Positions 14,779 through 21,184 of a stretch of DNA of 21,184 bases are shown one piece after another; positions within the stretch are counted from its first letter, which is position 1; every line of letters starts with the position of its first letter. The stretch spans positions 78,623-99,806 of the forward strand of contig DHHQ01000025.1 of NCBI GenBank assembly GCA_002403375.1, read 5' to 3'. The notes beneath the pieces are model-generated. The model saw only the letters and a program-made list of their open reading frames with translations, was not told the DNA's origin and made no database searches. Origin of the DNA: Thiobacillus denitrificans (GTDB taxonomy: Bacteria > Pseudomonadota > Gammaproteobacteria > Burkholderiales > Thiobacillaceae). The position numbers were made by a program, and so were the translations under genes.

Positions 14779-16083
14779 ATGAAGCAGTCCACGCTCGTTC
14801 TCACCCTGGTCGCCGCGTTCGCGGCCCAGGCCCACGCCGGTTCCGTCGTCGACGGCCCGATGGCGTTCAACCCCATCGCCGGCTCCGCCTACGGCATGGA
14901 ATTCGACCCCAGCGTCGCCACCGCGCCCTGGGTCATTCCCGAGGGCTACGTGCAGGCCATCGTCTCCGACGAAACCGACCTCGACATCTATGTCGGCAAC
15001 GACTGGAACGACATGAACACGGTCAACGAAACCGGTGCGCACGCCGGCCGCTACCTGTATCGCACCCATGAAGTCCGTGGTGGCAACTCCGCCCGTGTCG
15101 ACGGCGGCAGCGGCGGTGCCGTGTCCGTGGTCGACCTGAAGACCGGCGTGGCCAAGGAAGTCGTCGGCCGCGCCGACTGGGAAGCGCTCGACGGCATCCT
15201 GTGGACGCCGTGGCAGACCGTGCTGTTCGCCGAAGAGGCCGGTACCACCGCACTGCCCGACCCGGATCATCCCGCCGCCACCGCGGGCCTGGTGTACGAG
15301 CTCAAGCTCGACAAGCACGACCTGACCCGCGCCCAGAGCGTGACCGTGCGTCCGCTGCTGGGCGCGCTGGCGCACGAGGGCATCGAGACCGACGCCCAGG
15401 GCAACGTCTACGTCATCGACGAGGACCGCCGCGGCTCGATCTACAAGTTCGTCCCGACCCAGTACGGCGACCTCTCCAGCGGCCAGCTGTACGCGCTGAA
15501 GGTCAAGGGCGGCGCCAAGACCGGCGCTGCCGAATGGGTCGCCCTCGACATGGCCCAGGCGCAGATCCGCGCCAACGTGGCGGCCCGTGCCGTCGCCGCG
15601 ACCGAGTACTGCCGCCCCGAGGACATCGAGCGTCTCGGCAGCACGCTGTACGTCGCGCTGACCTGCGAGGACGTCGACAATCCCGCCAACACCAGCGGCC
15701 GTGGTGCCGTGATGGCCGTCGAACTGGGCGACAAGCCCGTCGTCAGCTATGTCGTCGCCGCCGGCAAGAACGCGCCGATCGAAAACCAGGCCGCGGGGAT
15801 CACCGGCTTCAAGGGCCCCGACAACCTGGCCAGCGGCCCGGACGGCAAGCTGTGGATCGTCGAAGACAACGCCTACAGCGACATCTGGGTGTACGACCCG
15901 CGCTCGAACGACGCCAACGGCGACGGCTACCGTGACGGCGTGCATCTGTTCGCCTCGCTGAAGGACAAGCCGGCCGAGGGCAGCGGCATCTACTTCGGCA
16001 AGGATCCGCACACCCTGTACGTCAACGTGCAGCATTCGGGCACCGGCAACGACAAGACGATGGCGATCACCAAGCGCAAGTAA
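14779..16083 (+). CDS. secreted PhoX-like / DUF839 beta-propeller protein
   Basis: 434 residues with a Sec signal peptide (cleavage after AQAHA, residue 20). The body matches the DUF839/PhoX family: LAHEGIETDAQGNVYVIDED, then YCRPEDIERLGSTLYVAL (the R-P-E-D block that in PhoX contributes Ca/Fe ligands), then GPDNLASGPDGKLWIVEDN. PhoX enzymes are calcium- and iron-dependent periplasmic phosphatases. However, classical PhoX is Tat-exported and about 600 residues or more; this protein has no twin arginine and is shorter, so phosphatase activity is uncertain and another propeller function is possible. GGGAGA lies eight bases before the ATG. A strong terminator follows directly, so it is a single-gene transcript. 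Family secure, activity not. Confidence 0.87.
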   Translation: MKQSTLVLTLVAAFAAQAHAGSVVDGPMAFNPIAGSAYGMEFDPSVATAPWVIPEGYVQAIVSDETDLDIYVGNDWNDMNTVNETGAHAGRYLYRTHEVRGGNSARVDGGSGGAVSVVDLKTGVAKEVVGRADWEALDGILWTPWQTVLFAEEAGTTALPDPDHPAATAGLVYELKLDKHDLTRAQSVTVRPLLGALAHEGIETDAQGNVYVIDEDRRGSIYKFVPTQYGDLSSGQLYALKVKGGAKTGAAEWVALDMAQAQIRANVAARAVAATEYCRPEDIERLGSTLYVALTCEDVDNPANTSGRGAVMAVELGDKPVVSYVVAAGKNAPIENQAAGITGFKGPDNLASGPDGKLWIVEDNAYSDIWVYDPRSNDANGDGYRDGVHLFASLKDKPAEGSGIYFGKDPHTLYVNVQHSGTGNDKTMAITKRK

Positions 16084-16101
16084 GCCCGCGCAGCGGTACC
16101 G

Positions 16102-16131
16102 AGCCCCCGCCCGCAAGGGCGGGGGCTTTTT
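16102..16131 (+). terminator. rho-independent terminator after the PhoX-like gene
   Basis: A perfect 11-bp stem AGCCCCCGCCC / GGGCGGGGGCT with a GCAA tetraloop, followed by five T (16127-16131) and then CTT. It lies 19 bases after the stop. This is the clearest terminator in the window. Confidence 0.96.
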
Positions 16132-16201
16132 CTTGGGTGCGGGATGCCCGCGCCGCGAGCGCCGCTTGCTGTCCGGGTCCGCGCGCCGGCAGCACCGGGG
16201 C

Positions 16202-16229
16202 TTGTTTGTGGCATATCGTTTGCTAGGCT
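16202..16229 (+). promoter_or_regulatory. possible sigma-70 promoter of the PAS kinase
   Basis: TTGTTT (16202-16207), 16-base spacer, TAGGCT (16224-16229), just downstream of the terminator and in a locally AT-richer patch. Transcription would start near 16236, which supports the downstream TTG 16277 as the kinase start rather than GTG 16235. Confidence 0.35.
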
Positions 16230-16276
16230 GTTGAGTGCTGACGTTGGCGAGCGCAGCCCTTGCGGAGGGGGATGCC

Positions 16277-17839
16277 TTGGACATCCAGACACTAGAAAAG
16301 CGGAAACGGCAGTGGCAATCGGCCGCCGACCAGATGCCTCAACTGATCTGCCTGCTCGATGGCGAGGGGCGGCTGCTCCACGTCAACCGGACCATGGAGT
16401 GGTGGCAGCTCGGCAGCGTGGCCAGCGTCAGGGGGCGCTTCCTGCACGACATCCTGCACCGCGGCTGCGCCGACCCCGAATGCTATTTCCCGCCGCTGTG
16501 GCAGGAAATGACGCATGCCTGGCAGCAGGGCCGCCGGGTCGAGCTGGATGCGTTCGATGCGGTGCTGAACCGCCATCTGCGCGTCCGGATCCAGCCGCTC
16601 GCCAGGCCCGGGCGCGACGACGCGCCACGCAGCGACGAGGATCTGCATGCCGTCGTGATCGTCGACGACATCAGCGATCTCAAGCAGACCGAGGCCGGTG
16701 CCCAGCGGCGCCAGGACGAGCTCGCGCGCCAGGTCGCGCACGAGGCGCGGCAACGGGTGCTGAGCGAGGAAATGCAGGCACGCCTGCTGAGCATCCTCGA
16801 GCGGACCACCGACTTCGTCGCCATGGCCGATCCCACGGGGTCGCTTCTGTACCTGAATCCGGCAGGGCGGGCGGTGCTCGGGCTGGGGGCGGAGGACGAC
16901 ATCACCGGGCGCAGGCTGTGCGACCACGCCGACCCGGCGGTCAGGCGGGCCCTCCGGGACGAGGCCATTCCGACCGCGCTCGCAAACGGCGTGTGGGCCG
17001 GTGAATCGACGATGCGCGACAGCGCAGGGCGGGAGATCCACGCTTCCCAGGTCGTCATCGCGCATCGCAAGGGCGACGGCGCGGTCGACTGCATCTCGAC
17101 CATCCTGCGTGACATCAACGAGCGGGTCAGGGCCGAGCAGGCGCTGCGCGACTCGCGCGAGGAGCTGCGCCAGCTGTCCGGCATGCTGGTGTCGATCCAG
17201 GAGGACGAGCGGCGCCGGATCGCGCTCGACCTGCACGACGGGCTCGGGCAGTCGCTCAGCCTCATCAAGCTCGCCGTCGAGAACGCGGCCGACCTGGCCA
17301 TCGAGCGGAAATACGACGCCGTGCTCGACGCGCTGCAGCAGATCGTTCCCCGCCTCAAGGCTGCGCTGGTCGACGTGCGGCGGGTGGCCACCGAACTGCG
17401 GCCGTCGATACTCGACGACCTGGGCATCCTGCCGACGCTCAAGTGGTTCTTCCGCGAACTCGAAGCCGTGCGCGGCCGAATGGAGATCGAGACGGCCCTG
17501 GACATCGACGAGCAGGACGTGCCGTCGCCGTTGAAGATCACCCTCTATCGCGTGCTGCAGGAGGCGACCAGCAACATCCTCAAGCATGCGGCGGCCGGGC
17601 GGATGCGGGTGAGCCTGCAGCGCGACGCCGAGGCGCTCTACCTGACGATCGAGGACAACGGGCGCGGGTTCCACCCGCCCGGCATCTGCGCCGCGTGCGA
17701 CGGCTGCGGCGTGGCGGTGTGCCGCGGCATCGGCCTGGTCAGCATGAAGGAGCGCGTGACCCTCTCCGGCGGGCAGTACCGGCTCGACTCCAGCCCGGGG
17801 GCCGGTACCCGCATCCGTGCCTGGTGGCCGGTCGGGTGA
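16277..17839 (+). CDS. NarL-type sensor histidine kinase, PAS-PAS-HisKA_3-HATPase, cysteine-rich ATP lid
   Basis: 520 residues from the chosen start; no membrane helix, so a cytoplasmic sensor. Two PAS-like domains: about 15-130 (MPQLICLLDGEGRLLHVN) and about 175-285 (TTDFVAMADPTGSLLYLN), joined by a charged coiled coil. Then HisKA_3 with the H-box QEDERRRIALDLHDGLGQ (phosphoacceptor H320), and an HATPase with N-box QEATSNILKHA and G1 DNGRGF. Between G1 and the GIGLVSMKERV block is an insert with C471, C474, C477 and C482 (C-x2-C-x2-C-x5-C), not normal for the family. Start: TTG 16277 has GGAGGGG at 16264-16270; GTG 16235 is an alternative adding 14 residues. The probable partner is the response regulator 258 bases downstream. 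The first PAS also carries a C-x4-C pair (GCADPEC). Confidence 0.92.
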   Translation: MDIQTLEKRKRQWQSAADQMPQLICLLDGEGRLLHVNRTMEWWQLGSVASVRGRFLHDILHRGCADPECYFPPLWQEMTHAWQQGRRVELDAFDAVLNRHLRVRIQPLARPGRDDAPRSDEDLHAVVIVDDISDLKQTEAGAQRRQDELARQVAHEARQRVLSEEMQARLLSILERTTDFVAMADPTGSLLYLNPAGRAVLGLGAEDDITGRRLCDHADPAVRRALRDEAIPTALANGVWAGESTMRDSAGREIHASQVVIAHRKGDGAVDCISTILRDINERVRAEQALRDSREELRQLSGMLVSIQEDERRRIALDLHDGLGQSLSLIKLAVENAADLAIERKYDAVLDALQQIVPRLKAALVDVRRVATELRPSILDDLGILPTLKWFFRELEAVRGRMEIETALDIDEQDVPSPLKITLYRVLQEATSNILKHAAAGRMRVSLQRDAEALYLTIEDNGRGFHPPGICAACDGCGVAVCRGIGLVSMKERVTLSGGQYRLDSSPGAGTRIRAWWPVG

Positions 17840-17875
17840 GGCCCGGCCGCTGCGACCGGCCGCAACGCCCGGGCC
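17840..17875 (+). repeat. GC-rich inverted repeat after the kinase stop
   Basis: GGCCCGG (17840-17846) pairs with CCGGGCC (17869-17875), starting at the base after the stop codon. No T-run follows, so it is at best a weak attenuator or message-stabilising hairpin between kinase and regulator genes. Confidence 0.4.
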
Positions 17876-17885
17876 GCGCGGCTTC

Positions 17886-17901
17886 TACAGGATTTGCTGT
17901 A
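17886..17901. promoter_or_regulatory. 16-base palindrome upstream of the response regulator gene
   Basis: TACAG, six-base spacer GATTTG, CTGTA: a perfect dyad in an AT-richer patch about 200 bases before the regulator start. LuxR/NarL-family regulators bind palindromes of about this size, so autoregulation is possible. No good -10/-35 pair could be fixed beside it. Confidence 0.35.
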
Positions 17902-18097
17902 TGGGCGAATACGGCGGATGCCCTACGATGAAGGCAGCGGCGAGGCATTAGACTCGAAGGACGGCGCGCCGGGCCCGCACGACGGCACAGCCCAGGGGTC
18001 GCCGGTTGCAACAGCTCGAACGGACAACCGGCCGGAAGCGGGGGCCACGTCCGCCAGGACGCGGCCGACAGCGCAGGCGAAAGGCAGGGTGGACAGC

Positions 18098-18754
18098 ATG
18101 CTTGGAAGGCAGTCGATCTACATCGTCGAGGACCAGAACCTGGTGCGGGCAGGCTTGCGGGCGCTGCTGGCGCAGGAAACCGACTTCGCAATCGTCGGCG
18201 AGGCGGACAACGGCCGCGACGCGATCCAGGCCATCCCGGGCCTCGCCCCCGATCTCGTGCTGATGGACCTCACCATGCCCGGCATGAACGGCATCGAGGC
18301 GATCCACACGATCAAGCGGCGCAATCCGGAAGTCCGCATGCTGGTCCTGACGATCCACAGGACCGACGAATACGTCCATGAAAGCCTGCGTGCCGGCGCC
18401 GACGGCTACATGCTCAAGGACGGGACCCATGATGAACTGCGCCTGGCGATCCGCAGCGTGCTCGGCGGCAAGACCTATCTGAGCCCCGATGTCGCGGACA
18501 AGGTCATCCATGGCTTTCTCGTCCCCGGCAGGGCGACGGCTTCCGCCGGCGGCTGGGAGGCGCTGACGTTGCGCGAGCGCGAAGTGCTGAAGCTCATCGC
18601 CGAGGGCCATCCCAACAAGGCCATCGCACGCTACCTCTGCCTCAGCATCAAGACCATCGAGACGCACCGCTCCAACATGATGAAGAAACTCAACCTGCAC
18701 AACGCCTCGATGCTGACCAGCTACGCCATCGGCAAGGGCCTGGTGGACGTCTGA
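18098..18754 (+). CDS. NarL/FixJ-family response regulator
   Basis: 218 residues. The receiver domain (about 5-120) has the acidic pair E11-D12, phosphoacceptor D57 in LVLMDLTMPGMNG, Thr in LVLTIH and the conserved Lys in GYMLKDG. The C-terminal LuxR-type helix-turn-helix (about 150-212) has LTLREREVLKLIAEGHPNKAIA and the recognition helix SIKTIETHRSNMMKKLNLHN. It is a DNA-binding transcription regulator phosphorylated by a HisKA_3 kinase. Both kinases in this region are of that type. ATG 18098 is chosen because AGGCAGGG lies at 18082-18089; the frame stays open upstream to 17894 but with low-complexity, unlikely sequence. It ends 15 bases before the stop of the convergent cytochrome gene. 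Confidence 0.95.
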   Translation: MLGRQSIYIVEDQNLVRAGLRALLAQETDFAIVGEADNGRDAIQAIPGLAPDLVLMDLTMPGMNGIEAIHTIKRRNPEVRMLVLTIHRTDEYVHESLRAGADGYMLKDGTHDELRLAIRSVLGGKTYLSPDVADKVIHGFLVPGRATASAGGWEALTLREREVLKLIAEGHPNKAIARYLCLSIKTIETHRSNMMKKLNLHNASMLTSYAIGKGLVDV

Positions 18755-18769
18755 TCCCGCCAGCCGGCC

Positions 18770-19762
18770 TCAGCGGGGCCTGATCCGTTCGGCCCTGGCG
18801 TCGCCCGCTTCGTCGAGCGTTCCGCGCACCTGAACCGCGTCTCCGGGCGCTGCATGCTTCTGCACACGGGTGTCCGCGTCGACCGTCAGGGGCAGGCCAT
18901 CGAGCTTCCATCCCGATTCCAGGCGCCCCTGCAGGCGGACGGCCGCCCCGGCCGGAATGGGCGCCGGCTGCCCCGCTGCGTCGCGCGCCCCCTGGCGCAC
19001 CCAGTCCTCGATCAGGCGGATTTCCTCCGCGCTGAGGTAAGGCGGACCATCGAGCGGCATCCTCGGCGAGGATTGCCCGCGTATCCGCCGCACCAGCTCG
19101 CTGGCGTCGGTCCTGCCCGGAACGACGCGTGCCCGGTCGCGCGTCGTCAGCACGGATGCGTAGGACGTCAGCCGGTAGCCCTCGGGCGCGGCGCCCATCA
19201 GCCCGTTGTCCGTGTGGCACTTGGCGCAGCGCGTCGCCAGGATGGGGGCCACGTGCCGGAACGTCGGCAACTCGCCCGCCGCCGGAACGCTCGCCGGAAC
19301 GCTCGCCGGAACGCTCGCCGGAACGCTCGCCGGAACGCTGGCCGGGTCGCCGGGCGGGGCGGCGGCCGTCGCGCCCGGTTTCAGGCCGCCTTCCACCCAG
19401 CGCTCGAAGGCCGCGATCTCGCGGTCGGAAAGAAACGGGGGGCCGGTCATCGGCATGCGCGGCAGGCTGCTGCCCTTGATGCGCCGGACAAGTTCGCTGC
19501 CCGCCGCGTTGCCCGACTCGACCACCGGGCCGTTGCGGCTGCCCGCGAGGATCGCGTCGTAGCTGTCCAGCCGCAGCCCGAGCGGCGCGGCGTCGCCCGC
19601 ATGGCAGGCCAGGCAGTGCTGCGCAAGGATGGGCCGCAGCTCGCCGTAGCCGGTGGCGGCGGCCGGCAGCGGCCGGGCCGCCAGCCCGCCGGCGAGGCAC
19701 AGGACGGCAAGCGCCAGCGGTCGCGCGCGTCCGCCGGCCGTGTCAGACACGCCAGTAGGCAT
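18770..19762 (-). CDS. diheme c-type cytochrome with DUF5666-like C-terminal domain
   Basis: 330 residues from ATG 19762. Sec signal peptide (hydrophobic 15-36), then two similar heme modules: C50-L-A-C53-H54 and C179-A-K-C182-H183. Each is followed by a [L/T]xSYxxxL stretch, an RMPM/RMPL block (candidate axial Met 103/105 and 235) and a W-V-x-x-G end, as in Planctomycete-type cytochrome domains. They are joined by a (SVPA)5 linker. Residues about 272-330 form a small beta domain (VRLQGRLESGW...VDADTRV...VRGTLDEAG) like DUF5666. It is periplasmic and probably transfers electrons or senses redox state. The start overlaps the end of the upstream kinase gene by 20 bases, so the two are translationally coupled. 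ATG 19786 and GTG 19750 are alternative starts. Confidence 0.88.
   Translation of the reverse strand: MPTGVSDTAGGRARPLALAVLCLAGGLAARPLPAAATGYGELRPILAQHCLACHAGDAAPLGLRLDSYDAILAGSRNGPVVESGNAAGSELVRRIKGSSLPRMPMTGPPFLSDREIAAFERWVEGGLKPGATAAAPPGDPASVPASVPASVPASVPASVPAAGELPTFRHVAPILATRCAKCHTDNGLMGAAPEGYRLTSYASVLTTRDRARVVPGRTDASELVRRIRGQSSPRMPLDGPPYLSAEEIRLIEDWVRQGARDAAGQPAPIPAGAAVRLQGRLESGWKLDGLPLTVDADTRVQKHAAPGDAVQVRGTLDEAGDARAERIRPR
19281..19340 (-). repeat. five 12-base tandem copies encoding the cytochrome linker
   Basis: Units of GCCGGAACGCTC start at 19281, 19293, 19305, 19317 and 19329; only the last base of the last unit differs. On the minus strand they encode repeated Ser-Val-Pro-Ala between the two heme modules. 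Near-identity at the DNA level means recent expansion. Confidence 0.95.
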
Positions 19763-21101
19763 ACAGCGTCGCGCCGCCCGCGGCATGATGCGAGGCCATG
19801 AACGTCCCGCCGGACAGGGTCGTCAGCGCCTCCATGCGGGCGAGTCCCTGACGCTGCTGCGGGTCGATGTTGGCGAGCGGGATCGCCGTGCTGTCGCGCG
19901 CCCCGGGTGGCGAGTCGTCGATCATCAGGCTGAGCGCCTTGCCGTCGCACCACAGGGCGAGCGTGATCCGGCCGGCGAGCGGCTGCCGGGCCATGTCGTC
20001 GAGTACCGACGTGACGATGCGGTAGAGGGTGATTTTCAGGTGGGCGGGGATGTCCGCCTCCTGCAGGGTGATCTGCTGGTCGATGACGATGGACGGGTTG
20101 CGCTGCTCGACCGCGCGGCAGAGGAGCTGCAGCGTCAGCAGCAGGCCGAAATCGTCGATGCTCGCGGGCCGCAATTCGCGCGCGATCGACTCCACGTCCC
20201 GGATGGCGCCCTGCAGGGCGGGGATGATCGCGTCGACCGCCGGCCTGCGCGGGCTGTCCTGCCGGTCGTGCGCCTTGATGTTTTCGACGTGCAGCTTGAT
20301 GCCGCTCAGCGTCTGCGCGAGCCCTTCGTGCAGGTCGAGCGCGATCTTCCTCTTGTACGACTCCTCGTTGCGCAGCATGTGGGCGGACAAGGTCTCGAGC
20401 GCGCTCGACCGCTCGCGGATCGTTTCTTGCTGCCGCTCCATGAGACGGCCGGCGCGCCACACGATGAACACCACCACCGCGTACATCGTCGACAGGATGG
20501 CCAGGGCGCCGAACAGGGTCATGAATTCGGTGCGCTCGGTCTGCCGGGCCAGGTGATCGACGTCGGTGTAGATCTCGAACACGCCATGGACCGGGCCATT
20601 CGGGCCGTCCCGCACCGGCAGGTAGGTCTGCATCAGGTTTTCGTCCTCGGTGCCGCCGTCGAAGGAATTGAAGCTGTCGCGGTAGACCAGGCTGTTCGCC
20701 ACGTTGCCGCGGATCGCCGCCCTGAATCCTTCGTTGAGGTGCTGCCTGCTGCCGACCTGGGCGTCGCGGTTCGAATAGATGACGGTGCCCTGGCGGTTGA
20801 ACAGGTTGATCCTGATCACGGTCCGGTCGACCAGCAGGCTTCCGACCGTGCTGGAGAGTTCGGGGGGGCGGGGATAGTGCGCGATGCTTTCCGGCTGGAG
20901 GTCCTCGGTGGCGCGCAGATAGTCGAGCAGCAGGGGGCTCAGCGACGTCAGCGTGGTCCGTGCCAGCGCGACGTTGCTCCGCTCGGCGATGTGCGAAATG
21001 CCTTCGACGGCCACCTGGCGATAGAACCAGACCAGGGCGACCAGCGCGGCGAGGAAGGCAACCAGACTCGTCACCGAAAAGTAGCGCAATAACCTGAACA
21101 T
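19743..21101 (-). CDS. membrane-bound NarL-type sensor kinase with degenerate ATP-binding domain
   Basis: 452 residues. TM1 at about 8-28, a periplasmic sensor domain (about 30-190, PAS/Cache-like, with LFNRQGTVIYSN), TM2 at about 194-215, then a coiled coil and a HisKA_3 helix with YKRKIALDLHEGLAQ (H258 intact). The HATPase region is broken at key places. The N-box reads ITLYRIVTSVLDDMARQ with Asp where the Mg-binding Asn should be and no preceding Glu; G1 reads DDSPPG instead of DNGxG; the G2 glycine block is QGLARMEAL. It may bind ATP poorly and act as phosphatase, co-sensor or heterodimer partner. The N-terminal style (MFRLLRYFSVTS) is common in betaproteobacterial signalling proteins. 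AAGGG lies before the ATG. First gene of an operon with the cytochrome. Confidence 0.9.
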   Translation of the reverse strand: MFRLLRYFSVTSLVAFLAALVALVWFYRQVAVEGISHIAERSNVALARTTLTSLSPLLLDYLRATEDLQPESIAHYPRPPELSSTVGSLLVDRTVIRINLFNRQGTVIYSNRDAQVGSRQHLNEGFRAAIRGNVANSLVYRDSFNSFDGGTEDENLMQTYLPVRDGPNGPVHGVFEIYTDVDHLARQTERTEFMTLFGALAILSTMYAVVVFIVWRAGRLMERQQETIRERSSALETLSAHMLRNEESYKRKIALDLHEGLAQTLSGIKLHVENIKAHDRQDSPRRPAVDAIIPALQGAIRDVESIARELRPASIDDFGLLLTLQLLCRAVEQRNPSIVIDQQITLQEADIPAHLKITLYRIVTSVLDDMARQPLAGRITLALWCDGKALSLMIDDSPPGARDSTAIPLANIDPQQRQGLARMEALTTLSGGTFMASHHAAGGATLYAYWRV

Positions 21102-21184
21102 TCGGGCGACCCTTTTCAGGAAGGCAGCCTAAGCAAATTAGCCAAATCCGAAATCGAACGCCAGGCGCGCCGAGTCCGTCCGGG

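Noticed and set aside
14689..16284. 531-codon minus-strand frame across the PhoX-like gene
   Set aside because: Antisense to a gene with signal peptide, ribosome site and terminator; Val/Asp/Gly/Ala-rich with no motif.
17894..18097. In-frame 68-residue N-terminal extension of the response regulator
   Set aside because: Low-complexity sequence, no ribosome site at its start, and the receiver domain begins right after the ATG at 18098.
1..21184. CRISPR arrays, tRNA or rRNA genes, insertion sequences, att sites
   Set aside because: No regularly spaced repeats, cloverleaf-like segments, transposase or integrase motifs, or terminal inverted repeats were seen.

Overview
The window is GC-rich, densely coding DNA that looks like a betaproteobacterial chromosome. 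The combination of an Isp-type [NiFe]-hydrogenase, a bacterial V-type ATPase and NarL-type sensor kinases with Rhodocyclales/Hydrogenophilales-like N-termini suggests a respiratory chemolithotroph of the Thiobacillus/Thauera kind. That placement is inference from protein style, not from a marker gene. I saw no rRNA, tRNA, CRISPR array, transposase or other mobile element.

Bases 1-3056 (+) are the end of a hydrogenase operon. They hold the 3' end of an Isp2/HdrD-like CCG-domain protein, a 256-base gap with two perfect hairpins, the [NiFe]-hydrogenase large subunit (hynL), and the nickel-permease-like hupE. Only three bases after hupE a complete nine-subunit V/A-type ATPase operon begins (3060-11726, +), in the order G/H, C, I, K, F, E, A, B, D. 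Gene junctions there are mostly overlapping or very short. The hydrogenase and the rotary ATPase therefore look transcriptionally joined: hydrogen oxidation feeds the quinone pool and proton gradient, and the ATPase makes or uses that gradient. Ion-site residues in subunit K favour protons over sodium.

Bases 11822-14383 form a cell-envelope island. It holds a small secreted protein with Cu/Zn-SOD-like His/Cys spacing (-), a LysM plus YkuD L,D-transpeptidase (-), a second YkuD L,D-transpeptidase starting within about 40 bases on the opposite strand (+), and an alanine-zipper lipoprotein ending in lysine (-). Together these resemble an Lpp-type outer-membrane-to-peptidoglycan tethering set. A 395-base divergent gap then leads to a secreted PhoX-like/DUF839 protein (+), closed by a textbook rho-independent terminator.

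Bases 16200-21101 are a signalling and redox module. A soluble PAS-PAS NarL-type histidine kinase has four cysteines inside its ATP-binding lid. Next comes a NarL/FixJ response regulator (+). Facing it is a minus-strand operon of a membrane-bound NarL-type kinase with a degenerate ATP-binding domain and a diheme cytochrome c with a DUF5666-like tail. Two kinases, one regulator and a cytochrome in convergent, nearly abutting operons is the most unusual arrangement here. A redox-sensing role is my inference.
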